NCBI GenBank assembly: GCA_013286655.1
Contig: JABDFG010000021.1
Span: 1-35,700, forward strand
DNA length: 35,700 nucleotides
From: Bacteroidota bacterium
GTDB lineage: Bacteria > Bacteroidota > Bacteroidia > JABDFU01
Reading direction: 5' to 3'
The notes beneath the pieces were generated by a model. The model saw nothing but the letters and a program-made list of their open reading frames with translations. It was not told the DNA's origin and did no database searches. Positions 26,668 to 34,822 of the stretch are shown here, one piece after another. Positions within the stretch are counted from its first letter, which is position 1, and each line of letters opens with the position of its first letter. The translations under genes and the position numbers were made by a program.

Positions 26668-26700
26668 ACGAGGTAGGTCAAATTTAAATCAAGGTCAAAC

Positions 26701-27852
26701 TTATTTTGAAATCATTCCGCTTGCAAATTTACGGGTTTCCCGGTCAGTATTTACATAATCTTCATAGGAAGGTTTTGCGCTGTAATTAACTTTCTGGAGT
26801 GCTTCCCCGATAATATCCGGAATTTTCAGAAACCCGATTTTATCCTGTAAAAAGGCTGATACGGCTATTTCATTGGCTGCATTTAAGATACAGGCCATAT
26901 TTCCTCCTTTGTTCATGGCATGGAATGCCAGCTCCAGGCAAGGGAATGTTTTTTTATCCGGCTGTTCAAAAGAAAATAGCGGATAATCTAAAAAATTGAA
27001 GCGTTTAAAGGTAGAAGTCAGACGATGAGGATAGGTTAATGCGTATTGGATCGGTAGTTTCATGTCGGGTAGTCCCATCTGTGCTTTCATGGAGCCATCC
27101 TTAAACTGGACGATTGAGTGTATAATGGATTGAGGGTGTACGATCACATCGATCTGTTCCGGTTGCAAATGAAACAGCCATTTTGCCTCAATTACTTCAA
27201 GGCCTTTGTTCATAAGCGTCGCTGAATCAATTGTAATTTTTGCACCCATGTCCCAGTTCGGGTGCCGGAGGGCCTGGGCTTTGCTGACAGAAGCTAAATA
27301 CGGGATATCCTTTCCCCGGAAAGGGCCTCCGGAGGCCGTCAGGTATATCTTTTCCACCGGATTGTGAAACTCCCCCACCAGGCATTGAAAAATAGCGGAA
27401 TGTTCAGAATCGACCGGGTAGATATTAACACCGTGTTCCTGAGCGAGTTTTGTAACAAATTCGCCAGCCACCACCAGGGTTTCCTTATTGGCAAGCGCAA
27501 TCTGCTTGCCTGCCTTAATAGCGCTTATCGTAGAAGCAAGACCCGCAAAACCGACGATAGCTGTAAGTACCAGGTCGATTTCTTCCATTTGAACCACTTG
27601 TTCAATTGCCTCGTTGCCTGCAAAAACCTTTATGCCTTTGTCAAATAAAGCATTCTTTACAACATTCAGCTTCCTTTCATCCGCTATGACCACTGTATTT
27701 GGCAAAAATTCCAGGGCCTGCTGAATAAGCAGATCAACATTTTTACCGCCTGTCAAAACTTCCACGGAAAACAAAGCCGCATTCGCCCGAACAACATCCA
27801 GGGCCTGAGTTCCGATAGAACCGGTGGAGCCGAGGATAGCGAGTTTTTTTAT
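26701..27852 (-). CDS. dxr: 1-deoxy-D-xylulose-5-phosphate reductoisomerase, non-standard start
   Basis: DXR (IspC) converts 1-deoxy-D-xylulose 5-phosphate to 2-C-methyl-D-erythritol 4-phosphate with NADPH, the committed step of the MEP isoprenoid pathway. The coding sequence includes the NADPH-binding GSTGSIG, 'ANKETLVVAGE', 'PVDSEHSAIFQC' (metal and substrate site), 'LTASGGPFRG', 'HPNWDMGAKITIDSATLMNKGLEVIEA' and the C-terminal 'LNAANEIAV'. The first ATG, GTG or TTG in frame is TTG at 27774, which would delete GSTGSIG. The frame is open further to a TAA and reads KKLAILGSTGSIG preceded by ATA at 27852-27850, exactly where the initiator should be. ATA gives 383 residues, the normal length; CTG at 27870 is the alternative. 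The spacer upstream is a heptamer-repeat inverted repeat. The function is certain, the start codon is not. Confidence 0.93.
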   Translation of the reverse strand: MKKLAILGSTGSIGTQALDVVRANAALFSVEVLTGGKNVDLLIQQALEFLPNTVVIADERKLNVVKNALFDKGIKVFAGNEAIEQVVQMEEIDLVLTAIVGFAGLASTISAIKAGKQIALANKETLVVAGEFVTKLAQEHGVNIYPVDSEHSAIFQCLVGEFHNPVEKIYLTASGGPFRGKDIPYLASVSKAQALRHPNWDMGAKITIDSATLMNKGLEVIEAKWLFHLQPEQIDVIVHPQSIIHSIVQFKDGSMKAQMGLPDMKLPIQYALTYPHRLTSTFKRFNFLDYPLFSFEQPDKKTFPCLELAFHAMNKGGNMACILNAANEIAVSAFLQDKIGFLKIPDIIGEALQKVNYSAKPSYEDYVNTDRETRKFASGMISK

Positions 27853-28055
27853 TTGGGAATTGGGATTCAGGGATTGGGATTTACGGTTTCTTTATTTGGG
27901 ATTTGGGATTAAGGAATTGGGATTTATAATAATTAATTCAAACATATTCATATTCTCTTTATATCAGCCAATTTCTAAATCCCTAATCCTAACTTCCTAA
28001 TCTTAATTCCTTAATCCTAAATCCTAAATCCCAAATCCCAAATCCTTAACCCTTC
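27853..28055. repeat. Heptamer-like imperfect repeat forming an inverted repeat (dxr-M23 spacer)
   Basis: This 203-base spacer between the M23 gene and dxr consists largely of degenerate 7-mers related to GGATTTG/GGATTAA. On the left arm (about 27853-27925) the + strand has TTGGGATT-type units; on the right arm (about 27971-28045) it carries the complementary AATCCCAAATCC-type units. A core pair is left GGATTTGGGATTAAGGAATT at 27899-27918 and right AATTCCTTAATCCTAAATCC at 28005-28024, which are reverse complements except for one base, and that mismatch is G-U compatible in the transcript. The loop is about 86 bases. The left arm abuts the dxr start region. I do not recognise it as a transposon end or a named repeat family. 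Confidence 0.75.
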
Positions 28056-28934
28056 TCAAAACACCATATAATCCTGGGGGTCAATAGGATTTCCATTATA
28101 CCACAATTCAAAATGCAAATGGGGGCCCGTTGTTTGCTCCCCGCTGTTCCCGACAATTGCAATCACTTCCCCCGCTTTTACAAAATTACCCGTCTTCTTC
28201 ATCAATACGGAACAATGCTTATAGACAGAAATCAGGTTATTACTATGCTGTATTTGCATGCTGAACCCCGTTTCAGTCGTCCAGGCTGCCATAATAACAG
28301 TACCATCCAGGGTAGCTTTAACCGCTTCATTGTCCTTTGCTGCAATGTCCACGCCATAATGCTCATCCTTGGCTTTGAAGGAACTGGTTACACTTCCTTT
28401 CAGAGGAGTAAAAAAGAAAAAACTGGAAATACCGTTCGTGGCCGTTTTCCCATTATTTATTGCCAGACTGAATTGTTCCTTATGCTCCACTTCATCCCGC
28501 AAAATAGAATCCTCCTTAGAGGCCTTATTGGCATTTATAAGCGATTTATAATCCTTTGCCAGGCCAGGCTTATTCGGAATACTGTCCGGTTGAATGGTTC
28601 CATTGATTACATTGTTAATGTTCTCAATGTATTTTGTTTTCAGATTTAATTCATATTCCAGGGAATCACTTTTTACGGCCAGGTCGATCAGCGACCTGCG
28701 CATTTTGGTATCCGAATAACCTGGAATATACTCCCGCAAAGGAGTAAAAGCGATCGTTATGATAACAAAGGTAATCAACAGGATAATCGTAGCGCCAACT
28801 CCAATCAGTAAAGGAATAGGCTTAAGTTTAAGAAGAAATTTCTCCTCAAACGAAGAATCATTGAGAATAACCAGTCGGTAACGATCCTGCAACCGTTTGG
28901 ATAAACTTCTTTTCTTCTGTAGTTCAGAGGGCAT
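28056..28934 (-). CDS. M23 family metallopeptidase (LytM/NlpD-like)
   Basis: A 292-residue inner-membrane-anchored protein. A cytoplasmic basic N-terminus is followed by one TM segment (about 42-62, 'LLIGVGATIILLITFVIITIAF'), a coiled-coil/linker region (75-165) and a C-terminal LytM domain. The zinc site is complete: H192-x-x-x-D196 in 'EHYGVDIAAK' and H272-x-H274 in 'GPHLHFELW', with H240 in 'VYKHCSVL'. Such enzymes cut peptidoglycan cross-bridges or activate amidases during cell-wall remodelling. With all ligands intact, this is probably an active endopeptidase rather than an activator. A minus-strand TATATTTG (+ strand 28952-28959) lies 17 bases before the ATG and matches the -7 consensus. 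It is upstream of dxr on the same strand, but the 203-base repeat-filled spacer may separate the two transcripts. Confidence 0.92.
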   Translation of the reverse strand: MPSELQKKRSLSKRLQDRYRLVILNDSSFEEKFLLKLKPIPLLIGVGATIILLITFVIITIAFTPLREYIPGYSDTKMRRSLIDLAVKSDSLEYELNLKTKYIENINNVINGTIQPDSIPNKPGLAKDYKSLINANKASKEDSILRDEVEHKEQFSLAINNGKTATNGISSFFFFTPLKGSVTSSFKAKDEHYGVDIAAKDNEAVKATLDGTVIMAAWTTETGFSMQIQHSNNLISVYKHCSVLMKKTGNFVKAGEVIAIVGNSGEQTTGPHLHFELWYNGNPIDPQDYMVF

Positions 28935-29083
28935 TGGATAGCGTAAGGTGGCAAATATACCAAAGCTACGTGAATTTGGGGAAATTCAGTATGTTGCCTG
29001 GAGACAATGAAGGACAAATACCCGGTTTTTGCGAGAAAATTATAATAATTTTGGGGTAACAACGTTATTCGTGAGTAGATTAA

Positions 29084-31741
29084 TTGAAACAGTGTAACAT
29101 AATCGCGAAGGTTTTTTCTGTCTTCCTTCTGGCAGGGGCTTTGCTATTGGTGAACAGTTGTTCCACCAAGCACAATACCTGGATTACCCGGACTTTTCAC
29201 AATACCACTTCCAGGTTTAACGGGTATTTTTACGCAAACGAAAGCGTAAAGGACGGCCTTTTCAAACTGGAAAGCACCCGCAAGGAAGATTACAACAAAA
29301 TCCTTCCCATTTTCATTTATCCAAGCCCTGATCAGGCAAAAGGACTCTTTCCCGAAATGGACAAAGCGGTCAAAAAACTTTCTATCGTAATAAGACACCA
29401 TACGATCACGACCAAGGCTAAAAAAGAAATACCGGGAGCCTGTAAATGGATTGCACCAAGTTACGTGCTTATGGGCCGGGCACATTTCTATAAACGGGAC
29501 TTTTTTGCAGCTATGGAATGCTTCGATTATGTGGCCAGGACGTATAAAAAATCCAATGACCGGTTTATGGGCATGATGTGGCTCATTCGTACCAATGATG
29601 AACTGGGAAGCATATCGGAGGCAGAATCGCTGATTGATTTGCTGGCGGACGAGAAGGACTTGCCAAAAGATTACAAAGCAGAACTGGCAGCGGTAGAAGC
29701 CTATCATTTTATGCTGCGCGATAACTATGGAGGAGCCTTGAAGCCACTCAACAAAGCCATTGCATTAACCGGGGATAAAAAGGCCCGTGCCCGCTACACT
29801 TATATTTCAGCTCAGCTGGAACAAAAACTGGGAAAACTAAAAAAGGCGTCTGAATTGTTCAAAGAGGTCATTCAGCTTAAGCCAAGTTACGAGCTCACGT
29901 TTAATGCTCAGATCAGCAGAGCACGCTGTTTTGAAGTTAGCTCTGTCGCTGAAGGAGATGCTATTAAAAAGGAGTTAAAAAAGATGCTGAAGGACAAAAG
30001 GAACAGTGAGTATTTGGATCAGGTATACTATTCGCTGGCGGAAATCGCTGAAAAGGAAAAACAGATGGGAGATTGTATCGATGACCTCCGGAAATCGATC
30101 AAGGCCAGTATCAATAACAACAGTCAGAAAGCTCTTTCCTTCATCAAGCTGGCTGATATTTCTTTTGACAAAGCAGATTACCGGCCTGCACAATCTTATT
30201 ACGACAGTGCGGTCTCACTTATTAAACCTGATTTTCCAAATTATGAAATGATCAACAATAAAAAGAAAAGCTTATCAGAATTGATCAGGAACATAACGAT
30301 CATTACGAACCAGGACAGTCTGCAACGGGTGGCTAAAATGGGAACGAAGGAACGGGATGCTAAAATAGAACAGATCATACTTCAGGAAGAGGCGGAAGAA
30401 AAAAAGAAAGAGGAAGAACGCCAAAATCAGCTGGCCCAGGCAAAAGACAATGCTCAGGTTGTCCAGCAGACAGGTGGCTCCCAGCAGAACAACGGGCAGT
30501 GGTATTTTTACAATTCCTCCACTGTCACTTTCGGGATGGGTGAGTTCCGTAAAAAGTGGGGCGACCGTAAACTGGAAGATAATTGGAGACGATCTTCAAA
30601 AGAGATGGTTTTGGAAGACGGGGTGACAGCTGCCGGAGAGCAGGCGGAAGCCTCGGATACTACTAAAAAAGCATCGGGGGCCAAGAAACTCAAAAACAAA
30701 AAGGACAAAACGTATTATTTACAAAATTTACCGCTGACAGAAGATGCGGTAAAAAAGTCGGATGAAAAAATTATTGAGGCCTATTATACATTGGGCTCTA
30801 TTTACAAAGAACAATTACTGAACAATAAAAAGTCTGCGGAAACATTTGAAGAAATGTTGCAGCGGTATCCCGAGAACAAATACAAACTGACAACGTATTA
30901 CCAGCTGTACCGTCTTTCCCTGGCTTTGAAGGATCAAAAAAAATCGGATTATTATAAAGATATCTTTTTAACCAAATACCCTGAAACGGAATACGCGAAA
31001 ATAATCCGTAATCCCGGTTACAATTCTGAAAAAGAAGGTAACATGAGTGAAGCAGAACAGCTATACACGGAAACATTTCAACTATACAAGGATAGTAATT
31101 ACACTGCTGTGATCGCGAAATGCGAGGTAGCGGATACCGCACTTGGTAAAACCCCTTTATTGTCCAAGTTTGACTTATTGCATGCACTTGCCATTGGCCA
31201 CACGCAGGGGGTCGATGCTTTTGAAGGAGCTTTGACCAGGATGATCATTAAATATCCCAAGAGTGATGTAAAAGACAAAGCTCAGGAGTACCTTGATCTG
31301 ATCAAGAAACAAAAGGGCAAAGGCAAAAGTATAACGGAAACAAAAAAAGACAGTATTATTAAAAGTGCTGCGGAGTACCTTTTTGATAAAGATGCAGAAT
31401 ACTTTTGGGTATTTATTTATGATGGAAATACAGACATTAACAAAATAAAAATTAAACTTTCAGATATCAATACGGAATACTATAACCTTGAAAATCTTAA
31501 AGTAGATTATATTATGCTGGATAAAGACCGTAATATGGTTACCGTTAAATCTTTTGGTGGAAAGGAAAAGGCAATGACCTATTATAACTTGATTACAAAG
31601 GATAAAAAGGATATTTTTGCAACGCTTGATCCAACGAAAATAAAAACGTTTGTTATTTCCTCCGAAAATTTTCCTGTATTTTACAAAGACAAGAATATTG
31701 GCGATTATCTTGCCTTTTTCCAGGAAAAATTATTGAAATAG
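29084..31741 (+). CDS. porW/sprE: T9SS lipoprotein PorW/SprE, TPR-rich
   Basis: An 885-residue periplasmic lipoprotein matching PorW (P. gingivalis)/SprE (Flavobacterium), which is required for type IX secretion and, in gliding species, motility. The N-terminus has a lipoprotein signal ('LLAGALLLVNSCSTK', lipidated Cys26). The family block 'NTWITRTFHNTTSRFNGYFYANESVKDGLFKLE' follows directly. Several TPR-like helical pairs come next, then a charged coil ('EEAEEKKKEEERQNQLAQ', about 430-450), another TPR block ('AYYTLGSIYKEQLLNNKKSAETFEEMLQRYPENKYKL') and a conserved C-terminal domain ('EYFWVFIYDGNTDINKIKIKLSDINTEYY'). The start must be TTG at 29084, because an in-frame TAA directly precedes it. 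A TAATTTTG -7-like element lies at 29046-29053. It is divergent from the M23 gene. Confidence 0.88.
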   Translation: MKQCNIIAKVFSVFLLAGALLLVNSCSTKHNTWITRTFHNTTSRFNGYFYANESVKDGLFKLESTRKEDYNKILPIFIYPSPDQAKGLFPEMDKAVKKLSIVIRHHTITTKAKKEIPGACKWIAPSYVLMGRAHFYKRDFFAAMECFDYVARTYKKSNDRFMGMMWLIRTNDELGSISEAESLIDLLADEKDLPKDYKAELAAVEAYHFMLRDNYGGALKPLNKAIALTGDKKARARYTYISAQLEQKLGKLKKASELFKEVIQLKPSYELTFNAQISRARCFEVSSVAEGDAIKKELKKMLKDKRNSEYLDQVYYSLAEIAEKEKQMGDCIDDLRKSIKASINNNSQKALSFIKLADISFDKADYRPAQSYYDSAVSLIKPDFPNYEMINNKKKSLSELIRNITIITNQDSLQRVAKMGTKERDAKIEQIILQEEAEEKKKEEERQNQLAQAKDNAQVVQQTGGSQQNNGQWYFYNSSTVTFGMGEFRKKWGDRKLEDNWRRSSKEMVLEDGVTAAGEQAEASDTTKKASGAKKLKNKKDKTYYLQNLPLTEDAVKKSDEKIIEAYYTLGSIYKEQLLNNKKSAETFEEMLQRYPENKYKLTTYYQLYRLSLALKDQKKSDYYKDIFLTKYPETEYAKIIRNPGYNSEKEGNMSEAEQLYTETFQLYKDSNYTAVIAKCEVADTALGKTPLLSKFDLLHALAIGHTQGVDAFEGALTRMIIKYPKSDVKDKAQEYLDLIKKQKGKGKSITETKKDSIIKSAAEYLFDKDAEYFWVFIYDGNTDINKIKIKLSDINTEYYNLENLKVDYIMLDKDRNMVTVKSFGGKEKAMTYYNLITKDKKDIFATLDPTKIKTFVISSENFPVFYKDKNIGDYLAFFQEKLLK

Positions 31742-31786
31742 TTAGCTGGCACAATAATTGTGAATAATTAGATGAATTCAATTGTT

Positions 31787-32191
31787 ATGAAAAAAATCTT
31801 GCTAGTAGTCTTCGTCGCCTGTCTGTTTACTGCGGCGGGTGGGGCTCAAAACCTGGTCGGAATGTCTTCCGGAGATATTACCTCTTACCTGAAAGACAAA
31901 AAGGGAATAAACCCGGACAGCCTGATGCTGAATAAAAATAGTAATGGAACCTCTTATATTTCCTACCAAACTGCCGAAAAAAAAATTGTTTATTTTCTTG
32001 ATTCAAGCAATACCTGTTATACGTATCGGGTGATCTATCCTTACAACCAACTTAATTCGGTTCTTAAAAAACTGGACGAGCAATTTGTTCCTCAGGGGCG
32101 TTTCAAATGGCTGGTATATGGCCGGCAGACTTTCGTGATAACGCTGGAACCGAATGAAGATTTCTTCGTTACGGACATGTCGCTGCAATAA
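31787..32191 (+). CDS. Small exported protein of unknown function
   Basis: A 134-residue protein with a signal peptide (MKKILLVVFVACLFTAAGGAQ) and an ~113-residue mature part ('DITSYLKDKKGINPDSLMLNKNSNGTSYISYQTAEKKIVYFLD...') that looks like a small alpha/beta fold, with one Cys in 'SNTCYTYRVIYPYN'. I recognise this general type as a Bacteroidota small secreted protein but cannot name a family. ATG 31787 is preferred because it gives a clean signal peptide; ATG 31772 would add five residues. It follows porW by 45 bases on the same strand. A 13-base palindrome CACAATAATTGTG lies between the two genes at 31750-31762. Confidence 0.65.
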   Translation: MKKILLVVFVACLFTAAGGAQNLVGMSSGDITSYLKDKKGINPDSLMLNKNSNGTSYISYQTAEKKIVYFLDSSNTCYTYRVIYPYNQLNSVLKKLDEQFVPQGRFKWLVYGRQTFVITLEPNEDFFVTDMSLQ

Positions 32192-32216
32192 ATCCGCTTT
32201 TTTCTTATATTGCATC

Positions 32217-32654
32217 ATGAGAAACCTGGTATTACTCGGTTTGTTTTCAGTAACGGTAGCCTGCACGAAAACAATAACTTCTCCTCCGGTAACTACTACT
32301 GTTGTTAAAACCAACACCATTTATCTGGACACGAATATTTCTGTCTTTAAATTATGCCTCAGTACCTGGAAACTGGACAGCGTGTCCGTTAACCATGCCC
32401 CCCAAATAAAAGGGACAGCAAATTATCAGGAAACATTCACATTAGACGGTCAGTTTAATTTCTCCTGTCCCTCTTACCAGCCGGCCGATCAGAATTATAC
32501 TTACCAACTGGTAGGTAATGTGATCAAATTCAAAAATCAATTTACCCCCGAAGGAGCCTATGACTATATTATTGTATCATTAACAAACAATGCTTTGCAT
32601 TATTATATCACGAACAATACGAATTATTACGAGGATTATTATTTAACACATTAA
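32217..32654 (+). CDS. Small lipocalin-like lipoprotein of unknown function
   Basis: A 145-residue protein beginning MRNLVLLGLFSVTVACTKT, a lipoprotein-type signal with the probable lipidated Cys17. A short Thr/Val-rich linker follows, then a lipocalin-like domain ('LCLSTWKLDSVSVNHAP', 'YQETFTLDGQFNFSCPSYQ', 'YTYQLVGNVIKFKN', 'YDYIIVSLTNNALHYYIT'). I chose ATG 32217; the frame is open upstream but would overlap the previous gene and lose the signal. The fold is similar in layout to the secreted protein at 357-743, but they are not obvious duplicates. It ends one base before the convergent metX stop. Confidence 0.68.
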   Translation: MRNLVLLGLFSVTVACTKTITSPPVTTTVVKTNTIYLDTNISVFKLCLSTWKLDSVSVNHAPQIKGTANYQETFTLDGQFNFSCPSYQPADQNYTYQLVGNVIKFKNQFTPEGAYDYIIVSLTNNALHYYITNNTNYYEDYYLTH

Positions 32655-32655
32655 G

Positions 32656-33672
32656 CTAAATAAAATTGAATTTTCCGATTGGTTCGGCTATTTTTTTCCC
32701 TTCGATCAAAAATCCATCATGTCCATAGGAAGAATCTATGGAAACACAGACCGAATGAGGGATGTGCTCAGCAAGGTACTTTTGTTCGGTTAAAGGACAA
32801 AGCATGTCGCTGTTGATTCCAATGATAAGCGTATTGGCGGACAATTGAGACAAGGCCTTTTCAACACTACCCCGGTTCCTCCCGATATTATGACTGTCCA
32901 TAGCTTTGGTAAGCAGCCAATAGGATTGAGCATTGAAACGCTTAACTAACTTTTCTCCCTGGTAATGAATGTAGGAGGATGCTTTGAAATGATCCGTCTT
33001 TTGGTGTTCCGGATCATCCTGGGTCTGCACAAACAGCTCATAATTCCGATAGGTGAGCATCCCGATGGCCCTGGCTGTTTTGAGACCAGCGGCTCCGGCT
33101 GAAGCGGAACGGTCTTTCCAGGTCGGGTCAGTTTCAATGGCCAGACGCTGGGCAGTATGTATGGCGATCCCCCAGGCGGACTCCTTTGCGCTGGTTGTTA
33201 AAAGAACCAGCTTATGGAAGACAGCGGGCTCCATAAAAGCCCATTCCAATAATTGGTAGCCACCCATAGATCCTCCCAGCCCGATATGTATTTTTTTAAT
33301 CCCGAGATGCTCCCGCAAAAGAATATGCGCATTGACCATGTCACGTATCGTGACCTGTGGAAAGCTGGAATAATAAGGTTGATGTGTTTCAGAGTTAATC
33401 GATAAAGGGCCGGTCGTCCCATAACACGAAGCGAGTATATTGGCACAGATAATATAATAATCAGCAGGATCAAACCGTTTTCCCTTACCTACCAGGCTAC
33501 TCCACCAGTCCGTCACATCCGAATTGGCAGTCAAAGCATGGCAAATCCAGATAACATTCGATTTTTCGGCATTCAGTTGACCATACGTATGATAAGCAAT
33601 CTCAAGCCCGGGAAGGTATTTCCCTGATTCTAATTTGAACGGATGGGGATATGTAACTATTTTTTTACTCAC
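32656..33672 (-). CDS. metX: Homoserine O-acetyltransferase (MetX family)
   Basis: A 338-residue alpha/beta-hydrolase-fold enzyme that activates homoserine as O-acetylhomoserine from acetyl-CoA, the first dedicated step of methionine synthesis. Family blocks are 'LEIAYHTYGQLNAEKSNVIWICHALTANSDV', 'CANILASCYGTTGPLS', the nucleophile elbow 'GLGGSMGGYQLLEWA' (Ser135), Asp289 in 'INSDMLCPLTEQK' and His318 in 'SYGHDGFLIE', completing the triad. Some MetX-family enzymes use succinyl-CoA, and I did not try to settle acyl specificity from the residues. The start codon is GTG. It diverges from the OsmC-MarR-sulfhydrylase group, which begins 238 bases away, so the methionine genes lie on both sides of that gap. 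I see no SAM or other riboswitch in the gap. Confidence 0.93.
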   Translation of the reverse strand: MSKKIVTYPHPFKLESGKYLPGLEIAYHTYGQLNAEKSNVIWICHALTANSDVTDWWSSLVGKGKRFDPADYYIICANILASCYGTTGPLSINSETHQPYYSSFPQVTIRDMVNAHILLREHLGIKKIHIGLGGSMGGYQLLEWAFMEPAVFHKLVLLTTSAKESAWGIAIHTAQRLAIETDPTWKDRSASAGAAGLKTARAIGMLTYRNYELFVQTQDDPEHQKTDHFKASSYIHYQGEKLVKRFNAQSYWLLTKAMDSHNIGRNRGSVEKALSQLSANTLIIGINSDMLCPLTEQKYLAEHIPHSVCVSIDSSYGHDGFLIEGKKIAEPIGKFNFI

Positions 33673-33853
33673 CAGTTTTCTAAAATTACTTAAAAATTTT
33701 TAGCCAGGTACTTTTGGACAAACTGAAAAATTGAATGTAAAAGGAAGAAAGGGAAGACTTATGCTTCTTCCTCCTCTTTTTTCAATTCAAAAAAGTAGTC
33801 GTAATTCGCAAAAGACACAAAGGAAATTAAGAGATAAAAAAACAATAAGCGCC

Positions 33854-33884
33854 TTTGTTCGCATGGTTATATAGTTTAATTTTA
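33854..33884 (+). promoter_or_regulatory. Bacteroidota-type promoter before OsmC
   Basis: TTTG at 33854-33857, a 19-base spacer, then TAATTTTA at 33877-33884, which matches TAnnTTTG at all but the last base. The spacing is exactly that of the -33/-7 consensus. Transcription would start about 22 bases before the ATG at 33911, driving OsmC, MarR and perhaps the PLP enzyme. Confidence 0.55.
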
Positions 33885-33910
33885 GCAGCTAAAGTAAAAA
33901 TTATTATCGC

Positions 33911-34333
33911 ATGCGTGTGGAACTGAAAAGAGTGGACGATGCCTTCCAGATAGAAGCCATTGCCGGGAATGGCAAAACCATTCAGTTTGACGGATCGCTG
34001 AAAATAGGTGGTCATGATAGAGGCGTGAGCCCTATGCAAAGCCTGCTAATGGCAATGGGAAGTTGCAGCGCCATTGATGTCGTGATGATCTTGCAAAAAC
34101 AAAAGCAGGAAATAAAAGATTTTCAGATCAGCATTGACGGAGAACGCGAAGCGGATAAAGAACCCTCCCTTTGGAAAACCATTCACGCACATTTCAAACT
34201 ACAAGGAAAAATTGACAAAGACAAAGCCCTGAGAGCTGTTGAACTTTCCATGAATAAATACTGCTCGGTGGCGGCTACCTTAAGAGCCGCCGGAGCTGAA
34301 ATAACCTTTGACGTGTCAGTTACCGACAGGTAG
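33911..34333 (+). CDS. OsmC family protein
   Basis: A 140-residue protein of the OsmC/Ohr superfamily, thiol peroxidases that reduce organic hydroperoxides. The two redox Cys are in their usual positions: C52 in 'LLMAMGSCSAIDVV' and C118 in 'MNKYCSVAAT'. 'DGSLKIGGHDRGVSPMQSLL' before the first Cys is typical of the YhfA-like OsmC subgroup. That subgroup's substrates are less clear than those of Ohr, so a peroxidase role is likely but not certain. It is followed without a gap by the MarR gene, implying co-transcription. It has its own predicted promoter at 33854-33884. Confidence 0.9.
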   Translation: MRVELKRVDDAFQIEAIAGNGKTIQFDGSLKIGGHDRGVSPMQSLLMAMGSCSAIDVVMILQKQKQEIKDFQISIDGEREADKEPSLWKTIHAHFKLQGKIDKDKALRAVELSMNKYCSVAATLRAAGAEITFDVSVTDR

Positions 34334-34354
34334 GTGTTAATTACAAACAGACCC

Positions 34355-34801
34355 ATGCATCCGGAAAAAAACACAGATTTTACATTTCATCCCGATACGG
34401 ACACCGGCCTCTTATTGTGGCAGGCATCCAATAAATGGCAGCGTACGCTTAAAAAGGTGTTGGACAAACACAACCTGACGCATGTGCAGTATATCATTCT
34501 TGCCAGCGCCCGAAAACTGAATGCGATGCAAAAGAATACCACACAGATGTCCCTGGCGACCTTTGCCGGAATAGATAAGATGATGGCCTCGAAAGTGCTG
34601 AGAACGCTTGAGCGAAAGAAACTGATCAAACGGATGGAAAATGAAAAAGATGTACGGTCCATGAAAATTGAGATCACTTCTTTTGGTAAAGTAAGTCTAT
34701 CCAGAGCCGCTGTAGAAGTAAAAAAATCGGATAGCTTGTTTTTTTCGAAAGTCTCTAAAAAACAAAAAGGGTTTACGAAAAAACTAAAATCGCTGCTGTA
34801 A
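34355..34801 (+). CDS. MarR family transcriptional regulator
   Basis: A 148-residue winged-helix regulator of the MarR family. The layout is an N-terminal dimerisation helix ('GLLLWQASNKWQRTLKKVL'), 'LTHVQYIILASARKL', the recognition helix region 'SLATFAGIDKMMASKVLRTLERKKLIKR' and the wing 'NEKDVRSMKIEITSFGK', with the family Asp-x-Arg. A GTG at 34334, directly after the OsmC stop, is an alternative start; ATG 34355 gives the better N-terminus. The protein contains no cysteine, so it cannot work like OhrR, which senses peroxide by Cys oxidation, despite its OsmC neighbour. It probably autoregulates and controls adjacent genes. Its ligand is unknown. Confidence 0.9.
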   Translation: MHPEKNTDFTFHPDTDTGLLLWQASNKWQRTLKKVLDKHNLTHVQYIILASARKLNAMQKNTTQMSLATFAGIDKMMASKVLRTLERKKLIKRMENEKDVRSMKIEITSFGKVSLSRAAVEVKKSDSLFFSKVSKKQKGFTKKLKSLL

Positions 34802-34822
34802 AAAATAAAACAGTTCCAGGTC

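Noticed and set aside
31750-31762. Palindrome CACAATAATTGTG between porW and the small exported gene
   Set aside because: A single short AT-rich palindrome with no second copy in the window. It could be an operator, but nothing supports this.
33743-33782. Hairpin GGAAGAA...TTCTTCC followed by a T-rich run in the metX-OsmC gap, resembling an intrinsic terminator or leader
   Set aside because: The stem is short and interrupted. The T-run is on the + strand, where no gene lies upstream, and on the metX strand no recognisable attenuator or SAM riboswitch can be built.
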